Below are positions 25,523 through 33,916 of a stretch of 62,788 nucleotides of DNA, piece after piece. Made by a program: the position numbers and the translations under genes. The notes under the pieces were generated by a model. That model had not been told where the DNA came from. It saw only the letters and a program-made list of their open reading frames with translations, and made no database searches. Numbering within the stretch: position 1 is the first letter of the stretch; the number at the start of each line of letters is the position of its first letter. This DNA comes from an uncultured Eubacteriales bacterium (GTDB taxonomy: Bacteria; Bacillota; Clostridia; Oscillospirales; CAG-272): assembly GCA_902491535.1 (NCBI GenBank), contig CABUHS010000013.1, positions 1-62,788 of the forward strand, in the 5' to 3' direction.

Positions 25523-26413
25523 TTATTTTATAAGACCGTGCGAGCGCATTATAGCGTACATCTTATCTGCTTTTGCTTCATCCATAGGCGTCATGGGCAG
25601 ACGGAGAGTATTCTCGCACCATCCCATAGCAGCCATAGCAGCCTTTACGGGAATCGGATTTACCTCTGAGAACAAAGCATTGATAAGAGAATGATATTTA
25701 TACTGAAGAGCGGCAGCGCCTGCAATATCGCCGGCAAAGAATTTCTCACATATTTCACATGTCTCGCTGGGCATAACATTTGAGAGAACCGATATTGCAC
25801 CGATACCGCCGAGCGACATCATCGGGACTATCTGATCGTCATTTCCCGAGTAAAGATCGAGCTTGCCGTGTACATATGACATCGTCTCAACGACCTTTGA
25901 AATATTTCCGCCCGCCTCTTTGATAGCCACGATGTTTTCATGCTCTGCAAGAATACGGTATGTATCAGGCTCAATGTTTACTCCGGTACGGGAAGGAACA
26001 TTATAAAGGATCAGCGGCGCAGAGCTTTCGTCAGCGATCTTAGTGTACATCTGTACAAGTCCCTTTTGAGTTGCCTTGTTGTAATAAGGAGTAACGACAA
26101 GTACAGCATCGACGCCTTCAGCGCATGCGCAGCGCGTAAGGTCACGGGCATAAGCAGTATCGTTTGATCCTGTTCCGGCGATAACCGGAACTCTTCCTGC
26201 AGCGCGGCGTACAGTAAACGAGATCGCCTCTCTGTGTTCGTCATCGGTAAGAGTAGAAGATTCTCCTGTTGTACCGCACACTACAAGAGCATTGATGCCG
26301 CTGTCGATCTGCCAATCGATAAGCGCTCCGAATTTTTCGTAATCAATACCGCCGTCACTGCCGAACGGTGTAATAAGCGCAGTTGCAATACCTTTAAAAA
26401 TTGTCTTTTTCAT
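25523..26413 (-). CDS. dapA: 4-hydroxy-tetrahydrodipicolinate synthase
   Basis: Condenses pyruvate with aspartate semialdehyde, the first lysine-specific step. 296 residues: CGTTGESSTL (Thr48, Thr49), Tyr137 in LYNVPSRTG, and the Schiff-base Lys165 in VAIKEAGG. I chose ATG 26413, because GAAAGGA at 26424-26430 then has normal spacing; the ATG at 26422 is too close. It is the first gene behind the lysine riboswitch. Confidence 0.97.
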   Translation of the reverse strand: MKKTIFKGIATALITPFGSDGGIDYEKFGALIDWQIDSGINALVVCGTTGESSTLTDDEHREAISFTVRRAAGRVPVIAGTGSNDTAYARDLTRCACAEGVDAVLVVTPYYNKATQKGLVQMYTKIADESSAPLILYNVPSRTGVNIEPDTYRILAEHENIVAIKEAGGNISKVVETMSYVHGKLDLYSGNDDQIVPMMSLGGIGAISVLSNVMPSETCEICEKFFAGDIAGAAALQYKYHSLINALFSEVNPIPVKAAMAAMGWCENTLRLPMTPMDEAKADKMYAIMRSHGLIK

Positions 26414-26489
26414 ATTATGCATATCCTTTCTAACATTTAATAAAGTTAATTCGTATAAACCCGGTTCGCTTTGCTATTAAACAGCGGAA

Positions 26490-26728
26490 CGCGAAAAGCC
26501 GACCACACGGGCCGGCTAATGATTGCAAAAGATTTATTTTATCATTTTTATAAATAATAATGATAGCTCTCCGCAAAAGCGACAGTCGGAGCGATCTTAT
26601 TCGCCCAAACCAGTACAGACCTGACAACAGCCTGCCCTCGGCACCTGCCCCTTTCCTGCGGACAACGGGAAGTCACCCCTTTTACATCCGCGGTACTCTT
26701 GACACAATGCACCTCTACCGTGTTTTAT
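26490..26728 (-). promoter_or_regulatory. lysine riboswitch (L box) with terminator
   Basis: The minus strand carries the L-box core in order: GGTAGAGGTGC, CAAGAGTACC, GGGGTGACTTCCC, GAAAGGGGCAGGTGCCGAGG and GGAGAGCTATC, close to the Bacillus lysC aptamer. Downstream is a hairpin AGCCG/CGGCT followed by TTTT (26494-26517), the likely terminator. Lysine binding should stop transcription of dapA-dapB-dapF-dapL-lysA. The ACCGCGG inside it resembles a T-box end but belongs to the aptamer. Confidence 0.92.
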
Positions 26729-26729
26729 C

Positions 26730-26758
26730 ATTGTAGCACATGTTTTTTTATGTGTCAA
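26730..26758 (-). promoter_or_regulatory. promoter of the lysine operon
   Basis: Minus strand TTGACA (26758-26753), 17 bases, TACAAT (26735-26730), just before the lysine riboswitch. The rest of the gap to the MATE gene end (26878) shows only a small hairpin. Confidence 0.85.
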
Positions 26759-26877
26759 CAGTTTTTTCGAAAAACTTTCAGAAAATTATAAGGAAATTTG
26801 TGTTCAGAACGACGACTATATATTACCGGAGCAGGATCGCTTCAAAATGCGATCGGAGAAAACCGTTACGGTTACGT

Positions 26878-28206
26878 TCAATAGCCATACTTTTTTCTTT
26901 TGGCAAACAGAAAAATAACCGTTACTATTATCGACATTATCTCAGCGGCAACTATAGACAGCCATATTCCGTCGGTCTTCCAGATAAGCGGGAATATTAT
27001 GACCGCCGCGACCTGAAATACAAGCGACCTCAGAAAAGATATAAGCGCCGATGTAAGTCCGTCATTAAGCGCCGTAAAAAATGATGAGCCGAATATTGAA
27101 ATACCGCAAAAAAGGAACGAGAAAGAATATATCGAGAATGCGCGTACGGTCAGTGCAAGAAGATCTTCATCATAGCCTACAAAGACAGCCGCAAGTGTTT
27201 TCGACATAAGCTCTGCAAAGACAAACATACATACCGAAAAAATTCCGATCAGCATAATACTTTTTTTGCGCAGATTTTTAAGCTCTGATCTGTTATCCGC
27301 GCCGAAATGATACCCGACAACAGGAGCAATTCCGGTCGAGTATCCGATAAATATTGCGATGAATATCATACAGACATACATAAGAACTCCGTACGCCGCT
27401 ATGCCGTCCTCTCCCGCATATTTCATAAGCTGGATATTGTAAAGCATACTTACAATAGACATTGATATATTGCTCATAAGTTCAGACGAGCCGTTAGAGC
27501 ATGCTTTGAGCAAAGCCTTTATATCTATTCCCGTTTTTCTGAGACGCAGCAAGCTTTTATTTTTACGGCTGAAATATAATATCGGAACAACACCGCCGAT
27601 TATCTGACTTATAGCTGTTGCAGCAGCCGCCCCGACGACTCCCCATGAAAACACCGCCATAAAAAGCGCGTCAAGTATCATATTTGCAAAGCCTGATATG
27701 AGTGTTACGGCAAGTCCGAGCTTCGGTTTTTCTGCCGTAATAAAAAAACTCTGAAATTCATACTGAAGCATATAAAACGGCATTGCAATAAGAAGTATAT
27801 GCCCGTATGTAATGCACTGTTCAAGCATTTCCCCTTCAGCGCCGAGAAACACCGCTATAGGGCGGATAAATATTGTCCCGATAATTGCAACAAAAACTCC
27901 AAAACCTGCGGTAATATAGACAAACATAGAAAAAAGCTTCTGCGCTTTGTCGTTATCGCCGCCGCCGAGCGTTTTGGCAATAAGCGCGCCTCCGCCGGCA
28001 CCGAACATAAAGCCGAATGAGCCGAGCATCATAAGAAGCGGCATTATAAAATTAACCGCGGCAAACGGTGTTTTACCGACAAAATTTGAGACGAAAAAGC
28101 CGTCAACAACACCGTATACCGATGTGAAAATCATCATTATTATTGACGGCACCGTAAAGCGGAGAAGTCTGCCGTAACTGAAATGATCTGAAAGACTGAT
28201 CCTCAT
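26878..28206 (-). CDS. MATE family efflux transporter
   Basis: A 442-residue membrane protein with about twelve hydrophobic segments and MATE signatures (PSIIMMIFTSVYGVVDGFFVS at the first helix, FGAGGGALIAKTLGG). Such proteins export drugs or metabolites with sodium or protons. ATG 28206 is preceded by AAAGGAG and shares one base with the MarR gene's stop codon, so the two are translated together. Control by the MarR protein through the operator at 28655 is likely. Substrate unknown. Confidence 0.92.
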   Translation of the reverse strand: MRISLSDHFSYGRLLRFTVPSIIMMIFTSVYGVVDGFFVSNFVGKTPFAAVNFIMPLLMMLGSFGFMFGAGGGALIAKTLGGGDNDKAQKLFSMFVYITAGFGVFVAIIGTIFIRPIAVFLGAEGEMLEQCITYGHILLIAMPFYMLQYEFQSFFITAEKPKLGLAVTLISGFANMILDALFMAVFSWGVVGAAAATAISQIIGGVVPILYFSRKNKSLLRLRKTGIDIKALLKACSNGSSELMSNISMSIVSMLYNIQLMKYAGEDGIAAYGVLMYVCMIFIAIFIGYSTGIAPVVGYHFGADNRSELKNLRKKSIMLIGIFSVCMFVFAELMSKTLAAVFVGYDEDLLALTVRAFSIYSFSFLFCGISIFGSSFFTALNDGLTSALISFLRSLVFQVAAVIIFPLIWKTDGIWLSIVAAEIMSIIVTVIFLFAKRKKYGY

Positions 28207-28643
28207 TATAACTCCTTTACCTGATCTTTTAACATTGTAAGATATCTCTGTGACAGTTCGAGATATGCTTCTATATCCTGCTTCGGCCATAAGCCGAAGA
28301 TCTTATTTTCGATCTCAATTATTCTTCCCGCGGTTTTCTCTGCCATGGCTCTGCCGCTGTCGGTCAGACATACTTTTTTCAACTTTCCGTCGACAGCCGA
28401 CGTTATTACAGTACCGCTTTTCTCAAGTTTTCTCAACGAAGAATTTACAGTCTGTCTGCTTACGCCGGATATATGCGTTATATCGCTCAGTAAACATTCA
28501 CCGCCGTGTTCGCACAGCGTATAAAGTATCATGACGGAACTGTCGGAAAGACCAAGCTTAAGCGCCGCCTCATGATATGCAGAATCAATTTCAGACGTTA
28601 AATAATTCAATCTTTTTATCTCCGAAATAACGACCGGTTTCAT
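28206..28643 (-). CDS. MarR family transcriptional regulator
   Basis: A 145-residue winged-helix protein: LLSDITHISGVSRQTVNSSLRKLEKSG is the recognition region, followed by a basic wing and C-terminal dimer helices. AGGAGG stands before ATG 28643; an upstream in-frame start would add residues encoded by the operator. It lies ahead of the MATE exporter and is probably its autoregulated repressor, released by a small ligand. Confidence 0.92.
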   Translation of the reverse strand: MKPVVISEIKRLNYLTSEIDSAYHEAALKLGLSDSSVMILYTLCEHGGECLLSDITHISGVSRQTVNSSLRKLEKSGTVITSAVDGKLKKVCLTDSGRAMAEKTAGRIIEIENKIFGLWPKQDIEAYLELSQRYLTMLKDQVKEL

Positions 28644-28654
28644 ATTATCCTCCT

Positions 28655-28703
28655 TGTCCGAAATCGTACAATGTATTATAGTACGATTTCGGACATTTGT
28701 CAA
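28655..28703 (-). promoter_or_regulatory. promoter with 15-bp-arm palindromic operator of the MarR-MATE operon
   Basis: Perfect arms TGTCCGAAATCGTAC (28655-28669) and GTACGATTTCGGACA (28681-28695) flank an 11-base centre. On the minus strand TTGACA (28703-28698), a 17-base spacer and TATAAT (28680-28675) form a consensus promoter. The palindrome covers the -10 box and most of the spacer, so bound MarR would block RNA polymerase. Confidence 0.88.
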
Positions 28704-28775
28704 GCACTTTTTAGCAGATAAAAATAAAAAACGATACATTCATGTTCGCATACAAAATAAAAATCAGAAAAACTA

Positions 28776-28803
28776 TTGCAATCTGCCGAAAAAGGTGTAT
28801 AAT
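28776..28803 (+). promoter_or_regulatory. promoter of the thiamine operon
   Basis: TTGCAA (28776-28781), 16 bases, TATAAT (28798-28803), ending about 20 bases before the TPP riboswitch. Confidence 0.7.
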
Positions 28804-28822
28804 ATATCACAGCAGAATAATA

Positions 28823-28912
28823 TCAGGGGAGCTTGCATACAGGCTGAGAGGAAGGTGTGACCTTCGACCCGTTAAACCTGATTTGGATAATGCCAACGTA
28901 GGGATTCTTGAT
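28823..28912 (+). promoter_or_regulatory. TPP riboswitch (thi box)
   Basis: Contains the conserved parts in order: CAGGGGAGC, GGCTGAGAGG, GACCCGTTAAACCTGAT, and TGGATAATGCCAACGTAGGGA. It precedes a terminator and the thiamine operon. Thiamine diphosphate binding should favour termination. Confidence 0.97.
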
Positions 28913-28927
28913 ATACGAGTATTACGG

Positions 28928-28960
28928 GAAGCATCCACAGAAGAGATGCTTCTCTTTTTT
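28928..28960 (+). terminator. riboswitch-controlled terminator of the thiamine operon
   Basis: GAAGCATC (28928-28935) pairs with GATGCTTC (28945-28952), followed by TCTTTTTT. It is the expression platform of the TPP riboswitch. Confidence 0.9.
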
Positions 28961-28969
28961 ATTGTGAAA

Positions 28970-29033
28970 CAACAAGGTTCCGGGATACCCGCCCTCAATC
29001 TTTGATCGCGTCCGGCGGATCGGGTTCTTATTG
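28970..29033 (+). repeat. dispersed ~64-bp repeat, copy C
   Basis: Runs from CAACAAGGTTCCGGG to CGGGTTCTTATTG. The centre is CAATC-TTT-GATCG. It starts nine bases after the T run of the TPP-riboswitch terminator and ends 43 bases before thiS, so it lies in the leader of the operon. Confidence 0.88.
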
Positions 29034-29075
29034 TATATACGAATCGTCCGCGGCAAATACGAAAGGAGATCTTCT

Positions 29076-29270
29076 ATGGTAAAGATCAACGGAAAAGAAT
29101 TTGATATTGCAGGAAAAACTCTGTCGGAGTATCTGTCGGAAACCGACTATGATCCGATGCGTATCGCTGTAGAAAAAAGCGGTGAGATCGTTCCGAAATC
29201 CGAATATTCCGCAACAATACTGCAAAACGGAGATACCGTCGAAATAGTGAGCTTTGTCGGGGGAGGCTGA
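29076..29270 (+). CDS. thiS: sulfur carrier protein ThiS
   Basis: A 64-residue ubiquitin-like protein ending in VGGG, whose C-terminal Gly-Gly becomes the thiocarboxylate that gives sulfur to the thiazole. The ATG at 29076 has GAAAGGAG seven bases before it; a longer in-frame start at 29031 lies inside the repeat and is unlikely. thiF follows one base after its stop. Confidence 0.94.
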   Translation: MVKINGKEFDIAGKTLSEYLSETDYDPMRIAVEKSGEIVPKSEYSATILQNGDTVEIVSFVGGG

Positions 29271-29271
29271 T

Positions 29272-29913
29272 ATGGGAGAATTTCCGACAAAAGAAAAATT
29301 TTTTTCTGCGCTTGCAGGAAAACACGGAAGCGAGCTTCAGAAGCGTATTTCGTCATCATCTGTTGCGATATGCGGACTCGGCGGACTCGGTTCAAACATT
29401 GCCGCAATACTTGTGCGGTCGGGAATAGGAATGCTCCGACTGATAGATTTTGACAAAGTTGATCTTTCAAATATCGGCAGACAGCAGTATTTTATGACGC
29501 AAACCGGAATGTATAAAACCGATGCACTGGCAGAAAATCTCCGCACTATATCCCCGTATACGGAAATTCACACATATACGGAGCGCATCAGTGAAGAAAA
29601 CACAAGTCGGCTGATCGGAGACTGTGAAATTGTCTGCGAGGCGTTCGACCGTGCCGAAGAAAAAGCAATGCTCGTAAACCATGTTCTCGAAAAAATGCCG
29701 GACAAATATATAGTAGCAGCGTCCGGTATGGCAGGAATTTCATCAGCAAACACCGTAACCACGCGTAAAGTTTCGAGCCGTCTTTACATATGCGGAGACG
29801 GCGTAAGCGATATATCGGAAGACGGAACTGTTTTTCCGTCACGCGTAATGATCTGTGCAGCACATCAGGCTCATACGGTTTTGCGAATTATTGCAGGTCA
29901 GTACGATGCATAA
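29272..29913 (+). CDS. thiF: ThiF, adenylyltransferase for ThiS
   Basis: Activates the ThiS C-terminus by adenylation. 213 residues of the E1-like fold: nucleotide-binding ICGLGGLGSNIA, LIDFDKVDLSNIGRQ and a core typical of clostridial ThiF. No CXXC zinc pairs are visible, as in the shorter clostridial type. ATG 29272 follows GGAGG inside the thiS end. An upstream start at 29254 would overlap thiS. Confidence 0.9.
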   Translation: MGEFPTKEKFFSALAGKHGSELQKRISSSSVAICGLGGLGSNIAAILVRSGIGMLRLIDFDKVDLSNIGRQQYFMTQTGMYKTDALAENLRTISPYTEIHTYTERISEENTSRLIGDCEIVCEAFDRAEEKAMLVNHVLEKMPDKYIVAASGMAGISSANTVTTRKVSSRLYICGDGVSDISEDGTVFPSRVMICAAHQAHTVLRIIAGQYDA

Positions 29914-29935
29914 ACACAGGAAAGAAGGAAAGATA

Positions 29936-30706
29936 ATGGGAAATGATAAACTGATCATAGGCGGACACGAATTTAACTCGAGATTTATTCTCGGATCGGG
30001 AAAATATTCGCTGGACTTAATAGAATCGGCTGTAAAAGACGCCGGAGCCGAGATAATCACCCTTGCTGTCCGCCGTGCGAACACAAAGGAGCATGAAAAT
30101 ATCCTTGACTATATTCCGGATGGGGTAACGCTTCTGCCCAACACCTCCGGAGCAAGAAACGCAAAGGAGGCAGTACGTATCGCAAGACTTGCGCGCGAGC
30201 TGGGCTGCGGAAACTTTGTAAAGATCGAAATAATGCGCGACTCAAAATATCTGCTTCCCGACAATCAGGAAACCGTGAGAGCAACTGAAATTCTTGCAAA
30301 TGATGGCTTCATAGTTATGCCGTACATGTATCCCGATCTCAATATCGCAAGAGATCTTGAAAGCGCGGGAGCCGCTGCTATAATGCCGCTTGCGGCGCCT
30401 ATCGGCTCCAACAAGGGACTTTCAACAAAAGACTTTATTCAGATACTGATAGACGAAACCGAGCTTCCGGTGATCGTTGACGCAGGAATCGGAAAGCCAT
30501 CCCAAGCATGCGAAGCTATGGAAATGGGAGCAGCAGCCATAATGGCGAACACCGCGCTTGCAACAGCCGGAGAGCTTCCGCTTATGGCTTCGGCGTTCCG
30601 TCTTGCAATCGAAGCCGGACGGCGGGCATTTCTCGCAAAACCGGGACGGGTACTGACAAGAGGCGCGTCAGCGTCGGATCCTCTCACCGGATTTTTAAGA
30701 GACTGA
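29936..30706 (+). CDS. thiG: thiazole synthase
   Basis: Builds the thiazole phosphate from deoxyxylulose phosphate, ThiS thiocarboxylate and dehydroglycine. 256 residues: FILGSGKYS at the start, LAVRRANTKEHE, LLPNTSGARNAKEAV, the Schiff-base lysine in NFVKIEI and the phosphate-binding GIGKPSQA. ATG 29936 is preceded by GAAAGAAGGAAAG; longer starts run back into thiF. Confidence 0.95.
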   Translation: MGNDKLIIGGHEFNSRFILGSGKYSLDLIESAVKDAGAEIITLAVRRANTKEHENILDYIPDGVTLLPNTSGARNAKEAVRIARLARELGCGNFVKIEIMRDSKYLLPDNQETVRATEILANDGFIVMPYMYPDLNIARDLESAGAAAIMPLAAPIGSNKGLSTKDFIQILIDETELPVIVDAGIGKPSQACEAMEMGAAAIMANTALATAGELPLMASAFRLAIEAGRRAFLAKPGRVLTRGASASDPLTGFLRD

Positions 30707-30716
30707 GGTACCGGCA

Positions 30717-31970
30717 ATGGAAAACAGTTTTTTTGTAGATTCGGGTAAGCTGTCACAGAAAGCTCTCGAAAAGAAACACAAACTCGAAAACGATCCGTCA
30801 TCGAGAACGGATCATATGCAATACATGCCCGGTATGGAGCAGATAAGATCGGATATATGCGAAAAGGTAATGAGCAAAGTCAAGGCGTATGACAGCGCAG
30901 CATATACGGCAAGAGATGTGAAAGCGGCTCTCGAGCATGACCGCTGCACGGTCGAGGATCTGTGCGCTCTGCTCTCACCGGCAGCAGAACCGTTTCTTGA
31001 GCAGATGGCAGAGCGGGCACGGATCGAGACAGGAAGACATTTCGGAAACACCGTATATATGTTCACTCCTCTGTACATTGCAAACTACTGCGAAAACTAC
31101 TGCGTTTACTGCGGTTTTAACTGCTATAACGATATAAACAGAATGAAGCTGTCAGCCGAACAGATAGAGCGGGAAATGAAGATAATCGCAGATTCGGGAA
31201 TGGAAGAGATACTTATCCTGACCGGAGAAAGCCGTGCAAAGAGCAGCGTAGAATATATCGGAGAGGCATGCAGGCTCGCAAGAAAATATTTCAGATCGGT
31301 CGGACTTGAGATATATCCTGTCAATACCGACGAATACCGGTATCTGCATCAGTGCGGAGCTGACTACGTTACCGTATTTCAGGAGACCTATGATACCGAA
31401 AAGTACGAAAAGCTTCATCTTCTCGGGCATAAAAGAGTGTGGCCCTACCGTTTCAACGCACAGGAGAGAGCGCTTATGGCGGGAATGCGCGGTGTTGCGT
31501 TCTCCGCTCTGCTCGGGCTGTCGGACTTCCGCAAAGACGCGCTGGCAAGCGCGCTGCATGTTTATTATCTGCAAAGGAAATATCCTCAGGCAGAGATGTC
31601 TCTCTCATGTCCGCGTCTGCGCCCTATAATCAACAACGACCGGATAAATCCGCTCGATGTCCGTGAACGCCAGCTATGCCAGGTAATATGTGCATACAGA
31701 ATCTTTTTGCCGTTTGTCGGGATCACGGTCTCCTCACGCGAGAGCGAAGAATTTCGCAACGGAATAATAAAGATCGCAGCAACTAAGGTTTCAGCCGGAG
31801 TTTCGACGGGAATCGGCGATCATGAAAGCAAGTATACCGGAAAGGAATCGGACTGTGCAGAGGGCGATGAACAGTTTGAGATAAACGACGGAAGAAGCTT
31901 CGAAAAAATGTACAGCGACATATCCGAAAACGGCTTACAGCCTGTTCTGAACGATTATCTTTATGTCTGA
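30717..31970 (+). CDS. thiH: 2-iminoacetate synthase, radical SAM
   Basis: Cleaves tyrosine to dehydroglycine and p-cresol for ThiG. 417 residues with the radical-SAM cluster motif C-X3-C-X2-C in YCENYCVYCGF (about residue 125), EILILTGESR, and the ThiH family C-terminus with GIGDHESK. ThiH rather than ThiO fits an anaerobe. Its last eight bases overlap the next gene. Confidence 0.95.
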   Translation: MENSFFVDSGKLSQKALEKKHKLENDPSSRTDHMQYMPGMEQIRSDICEKVMSKVKAYDSAAYTARDVKAALEHDRCTVEDLCALLSPAAEPFLEQMAERARIETGRHFGNTVYMFTPLYIANYCENYCVYCGFNCYNDINRMKLSAEQIEREMKIIADSGMEEILILTGESRAKSSVEYIGEACRLARKYFRSVGLEIYPVNTDEYRYLHQCGADYVTVFQETYDTEKYEKLHLLGHKRVWPYRFNAQERALMAGMRGVAFSALLGLSDFRKDALASALHVYYLQRKYPQAEMSLSCPRLRPIINNDRINPLDVRERQLCQVICAYRIFLPFVGITVSSRESEEFRNGIIKIAATKVSAGVSTGIGDHESKYTGKESDCAEGDEQFEINDGRSFEKMYSDISENGLQPVLNDYLYV

Positions 31971-32559
31971 TATTATTTGTATAACAAACAGGGCGCTGTG
32001 TAAAGTGGACTTCATTGCGCACATAAAGCTTATCGCGGAAGCTCATCCGGCAGGAATAATCCTTCGCGAAAAGGATCTTTCCGAAGACGAATATGAAATA
32101 CTTGCGCGGCAGATCATGTCGGTTTGCGAAGAAACAAAAACGCCGTGCATACTTCATAGCTTTGTACATGCCGCAATAAGGCTCGGTGCAGACAAAATAC
32201 ATCTGCCGATAAGCCGGCTGAGAACGCTCGGTACAGACATAAAAAGCTTCTCTGTAATAGGAGCGTCATGCCATTCGGTCGACGAAGCAAAAGAAGCTGA
32301 AGCGCTCGGATGCACATACATAACTGCAGGACATATATTCGACACAGAATGTAAGGCAGGATCGCCGGGACGGGGGATACAGTTTCTGTCGGAAATATGC
32401 AAAAGCGTGTCTGTTCCGGTATACGCAATAGGCGGTATAACACCCGAACGTATCGCCGGGATATACGGGGCAGGCGCAAGCGGAGCGTGTATCATGAGCG
32501 GAATAATGTGCTGCGATGATCCTAAAAAGATCATTTCAGAGTTTAAGTTCCGGGTTTAA
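31963..32559 (+). CDS. tenI: TenI-like thiazole tautomerase
   Basis: 198 residues of the ThiE/TenI fold, but TenI-like in detail: the segment GASCHSVDEAKEAEAL aligns with the catalytic histidine region of Bacillus TenI, followed by GHIFDTECKAGSPGRG and AIGGITPERI. The ND pair that ThiE uses for pyrophosphate binding is absent (ILHSF stands there). TenI aromatises the thiazole tautomer made by ThiG. It overlaps thiH by eight bases and precedes the true thiE. Confidence 0.82.
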   Translation: MSDIICITNRALCKVDFIAHIKLIAEAHPAGIILREKDLSEDEYEILARQIMSVCEETKTPCILHSFVHAAIRLGADKIHLPISRLRTLGTDIKSFSVIGASCHSVDEAKEAEALGCTYITAGHIFDTECKAGSPGRGIQFLSEICKSVSVPVYAIGGITPERIAGIYGAGASGACIMSGIMCCDDPKKIISEFKFRV

Positions 32560-32571
32560 AGGAGAAAGAGG

Positions 32572-33213
32572 ATGAAATTCTGCAAGGAAATGCTGCTTTT
32601 GTATGCAGTAACCGACCGTTCATGGACTGGACGGCAAAGCCTGTATGAGCAGATTGAAGATGCGCTTCGCGGCGGTACAACACTTGTTCAATTGCGCGAA
32701 AAAGGTCTTGATACAGACTCTCTTGTAAAGGAAGCAATAAAAATAGGCAAGCTTTGCAGCGAATACGGCGTACCGCTCATCATAAACGATAATGCAGAAG
32801 CTGCGCTGAGAAGCGGCGCTGCCGGCGTTCACGTCGGAATAGATGATGCTCCGGTTGCCGAAATACGCAAAGCTGCGGGAGAAAATTTCATAATAGGTGC
32901 AACTGCCAAAAGCGTTCAGCAGGCAAGAGCAGCCGAGTCGGCAGGGGCAGACTATATCGGAGTAGGCGCAGTATTCCCTTCGCCTACCAAACAAAATGCA
33001 ATCAGAATAACATGCGGTCAGTTACACGAGATATGTTCATCCGTCTCGATTCCGGCGGTTGCGATAGGAGGTATTACTTACGATAATATCGAACAGCTGC
33101 GCGGAGGAGGAATGTGCGGTATCGCCGCAGTATCTGCAATATTCTCGTCTGACAATATTGCGGCAGAAACAGAAAAGCTGCGAAAAAAAGCGGCGGAGAT
33201 CGTCGGCATATGA
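32572..33213 (+). CDS. thiE: thiamine-phosphate synthase
   Basis: Joins hydroxymethylpyrimidine diphosphate and thiazole phosphate. 213 residues with QLREKGLD, LIINDNAEAA, GVHVGIDD, ATAKSVQQA, and IGGITYDNI, the standard ThiE order. GGAGAAAGAGG precedes the ATG. Its final four bases overlap the HAD gene. Confidence 0.95.
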   Translation: MKFCKEMLLLYAVTDRSWTGRQSLYEQIEDALRGGTTLVQLREKGLDTDSLVKEAIKIGKLCSEYGVPLIINDNAEAALRSGAAGVHVGIDDAPVAEIRKAAGENFIIGATAKSVQQARAAESAGADYIGVGAVFPSPTKQNAIRITCGQLHEICSSVSIPAVAIGGITYDNIEQLRGGGMCGIAAVSAIFSSDNIAAETEKLRKKAAEIVGI

Positions 33214-33884
33214 TAAAAGGCGCAATATTTGACGCAGACGGCACGCTTCTCGATTCAATGTCCGTTTGGGATACGATCGGAGAAAAGTATCTGCAAAGCA
33301 TAGGCTGCAAGCCGCGGGAAGATCTTGCGAAAACATTTAAAAAAATGAATCTTCATCAGGCTGCATGCTACTACCGTGAAGAATACGGCGTGTCCCTCTC
33401 CGTAAATGATATAACCGACGGAGTAAATAATATGCTGAGACAGTATTATCTGACCGAGACAAAGCTCAAACCGGGAGTTACGGATTTTCTCGCCCGACTG
33501 AATAAACACGGTGTTAAAATGTGCGTAGCAACAGCATCTGACAGAGAACTTATAAGCGGCGCTCTCTGCCGTCTCGGAGTGTCGGAATATTTCGCTGAGA
33601 TATTCACATGCGCGACATCCGGTAAGGGAAAGGATTCGCCGGAAATATACAGACAGGCGGCAGAATTTATGAATACATCCCGGGCAGATACACTTGTTTT
33701 TGAGGATGCGCTTTACGCGCTCAGAACGGCATCAGCCGACGGTTTTATTACCGTAGGAGTTTATGACTGTCATGAACCGGAGCAGGACCGCATCAAAGAA
33801 ACTTCGGACATATATCTGACAGAATACAGCGATTTCGACGGATTTATAACACGTGCAGAAAAGCTTTCCAACATCTCAAAATAA
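33210..33884 (+). CDS. HAD-superfamily phosphatase in the thiamine operon
   Basis: 224 residues: motif I FDADGTLLDS (Asp8, Asp10), cap domain, motif II ATAS, and VFEDALYALRTA as motif IV, giving a beta-phosphoglucomutase-like HAD hydrolase. The gene overlaps thiE by four bases, so it is made with the pathway. It may dephosphorylate thiamine phosphate or hydroxymethylpyrimidine phosphate, or clear a side product; the sequence does not decide. Confidence 0.85.
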   Translation: MIKGAIFDADGTLLDSMSVWDTIGEKYLQSIGCKPREDLAKTFKKMNLHQAACYYREEYGVSLSVNDITDGVNNMLRQYYLTETKLKPGVTDFLARLNKHGVKMCVATASDRELISGALCRLGVSEYFAEIFTCATSGKGKDSPEIYRQAAEFMNTSRADTLVFEDALYALRTASADGFITVGVYDCHEPEQDRIKETSDIYLTEYSDFDGFITRAEKLSNISK

Positions 33885-33916
33885 TTCAGATTATAACAGG
33901 AAAGGCGTGATAAAAG

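Noticed and set aside
26685..26700. ACCGCGG motif suggesting a T-box before dapA
   Set aside because: It is part of the lysine riboswitch aptamer; the other L-box elements are all present and no T-box stem I is seen.
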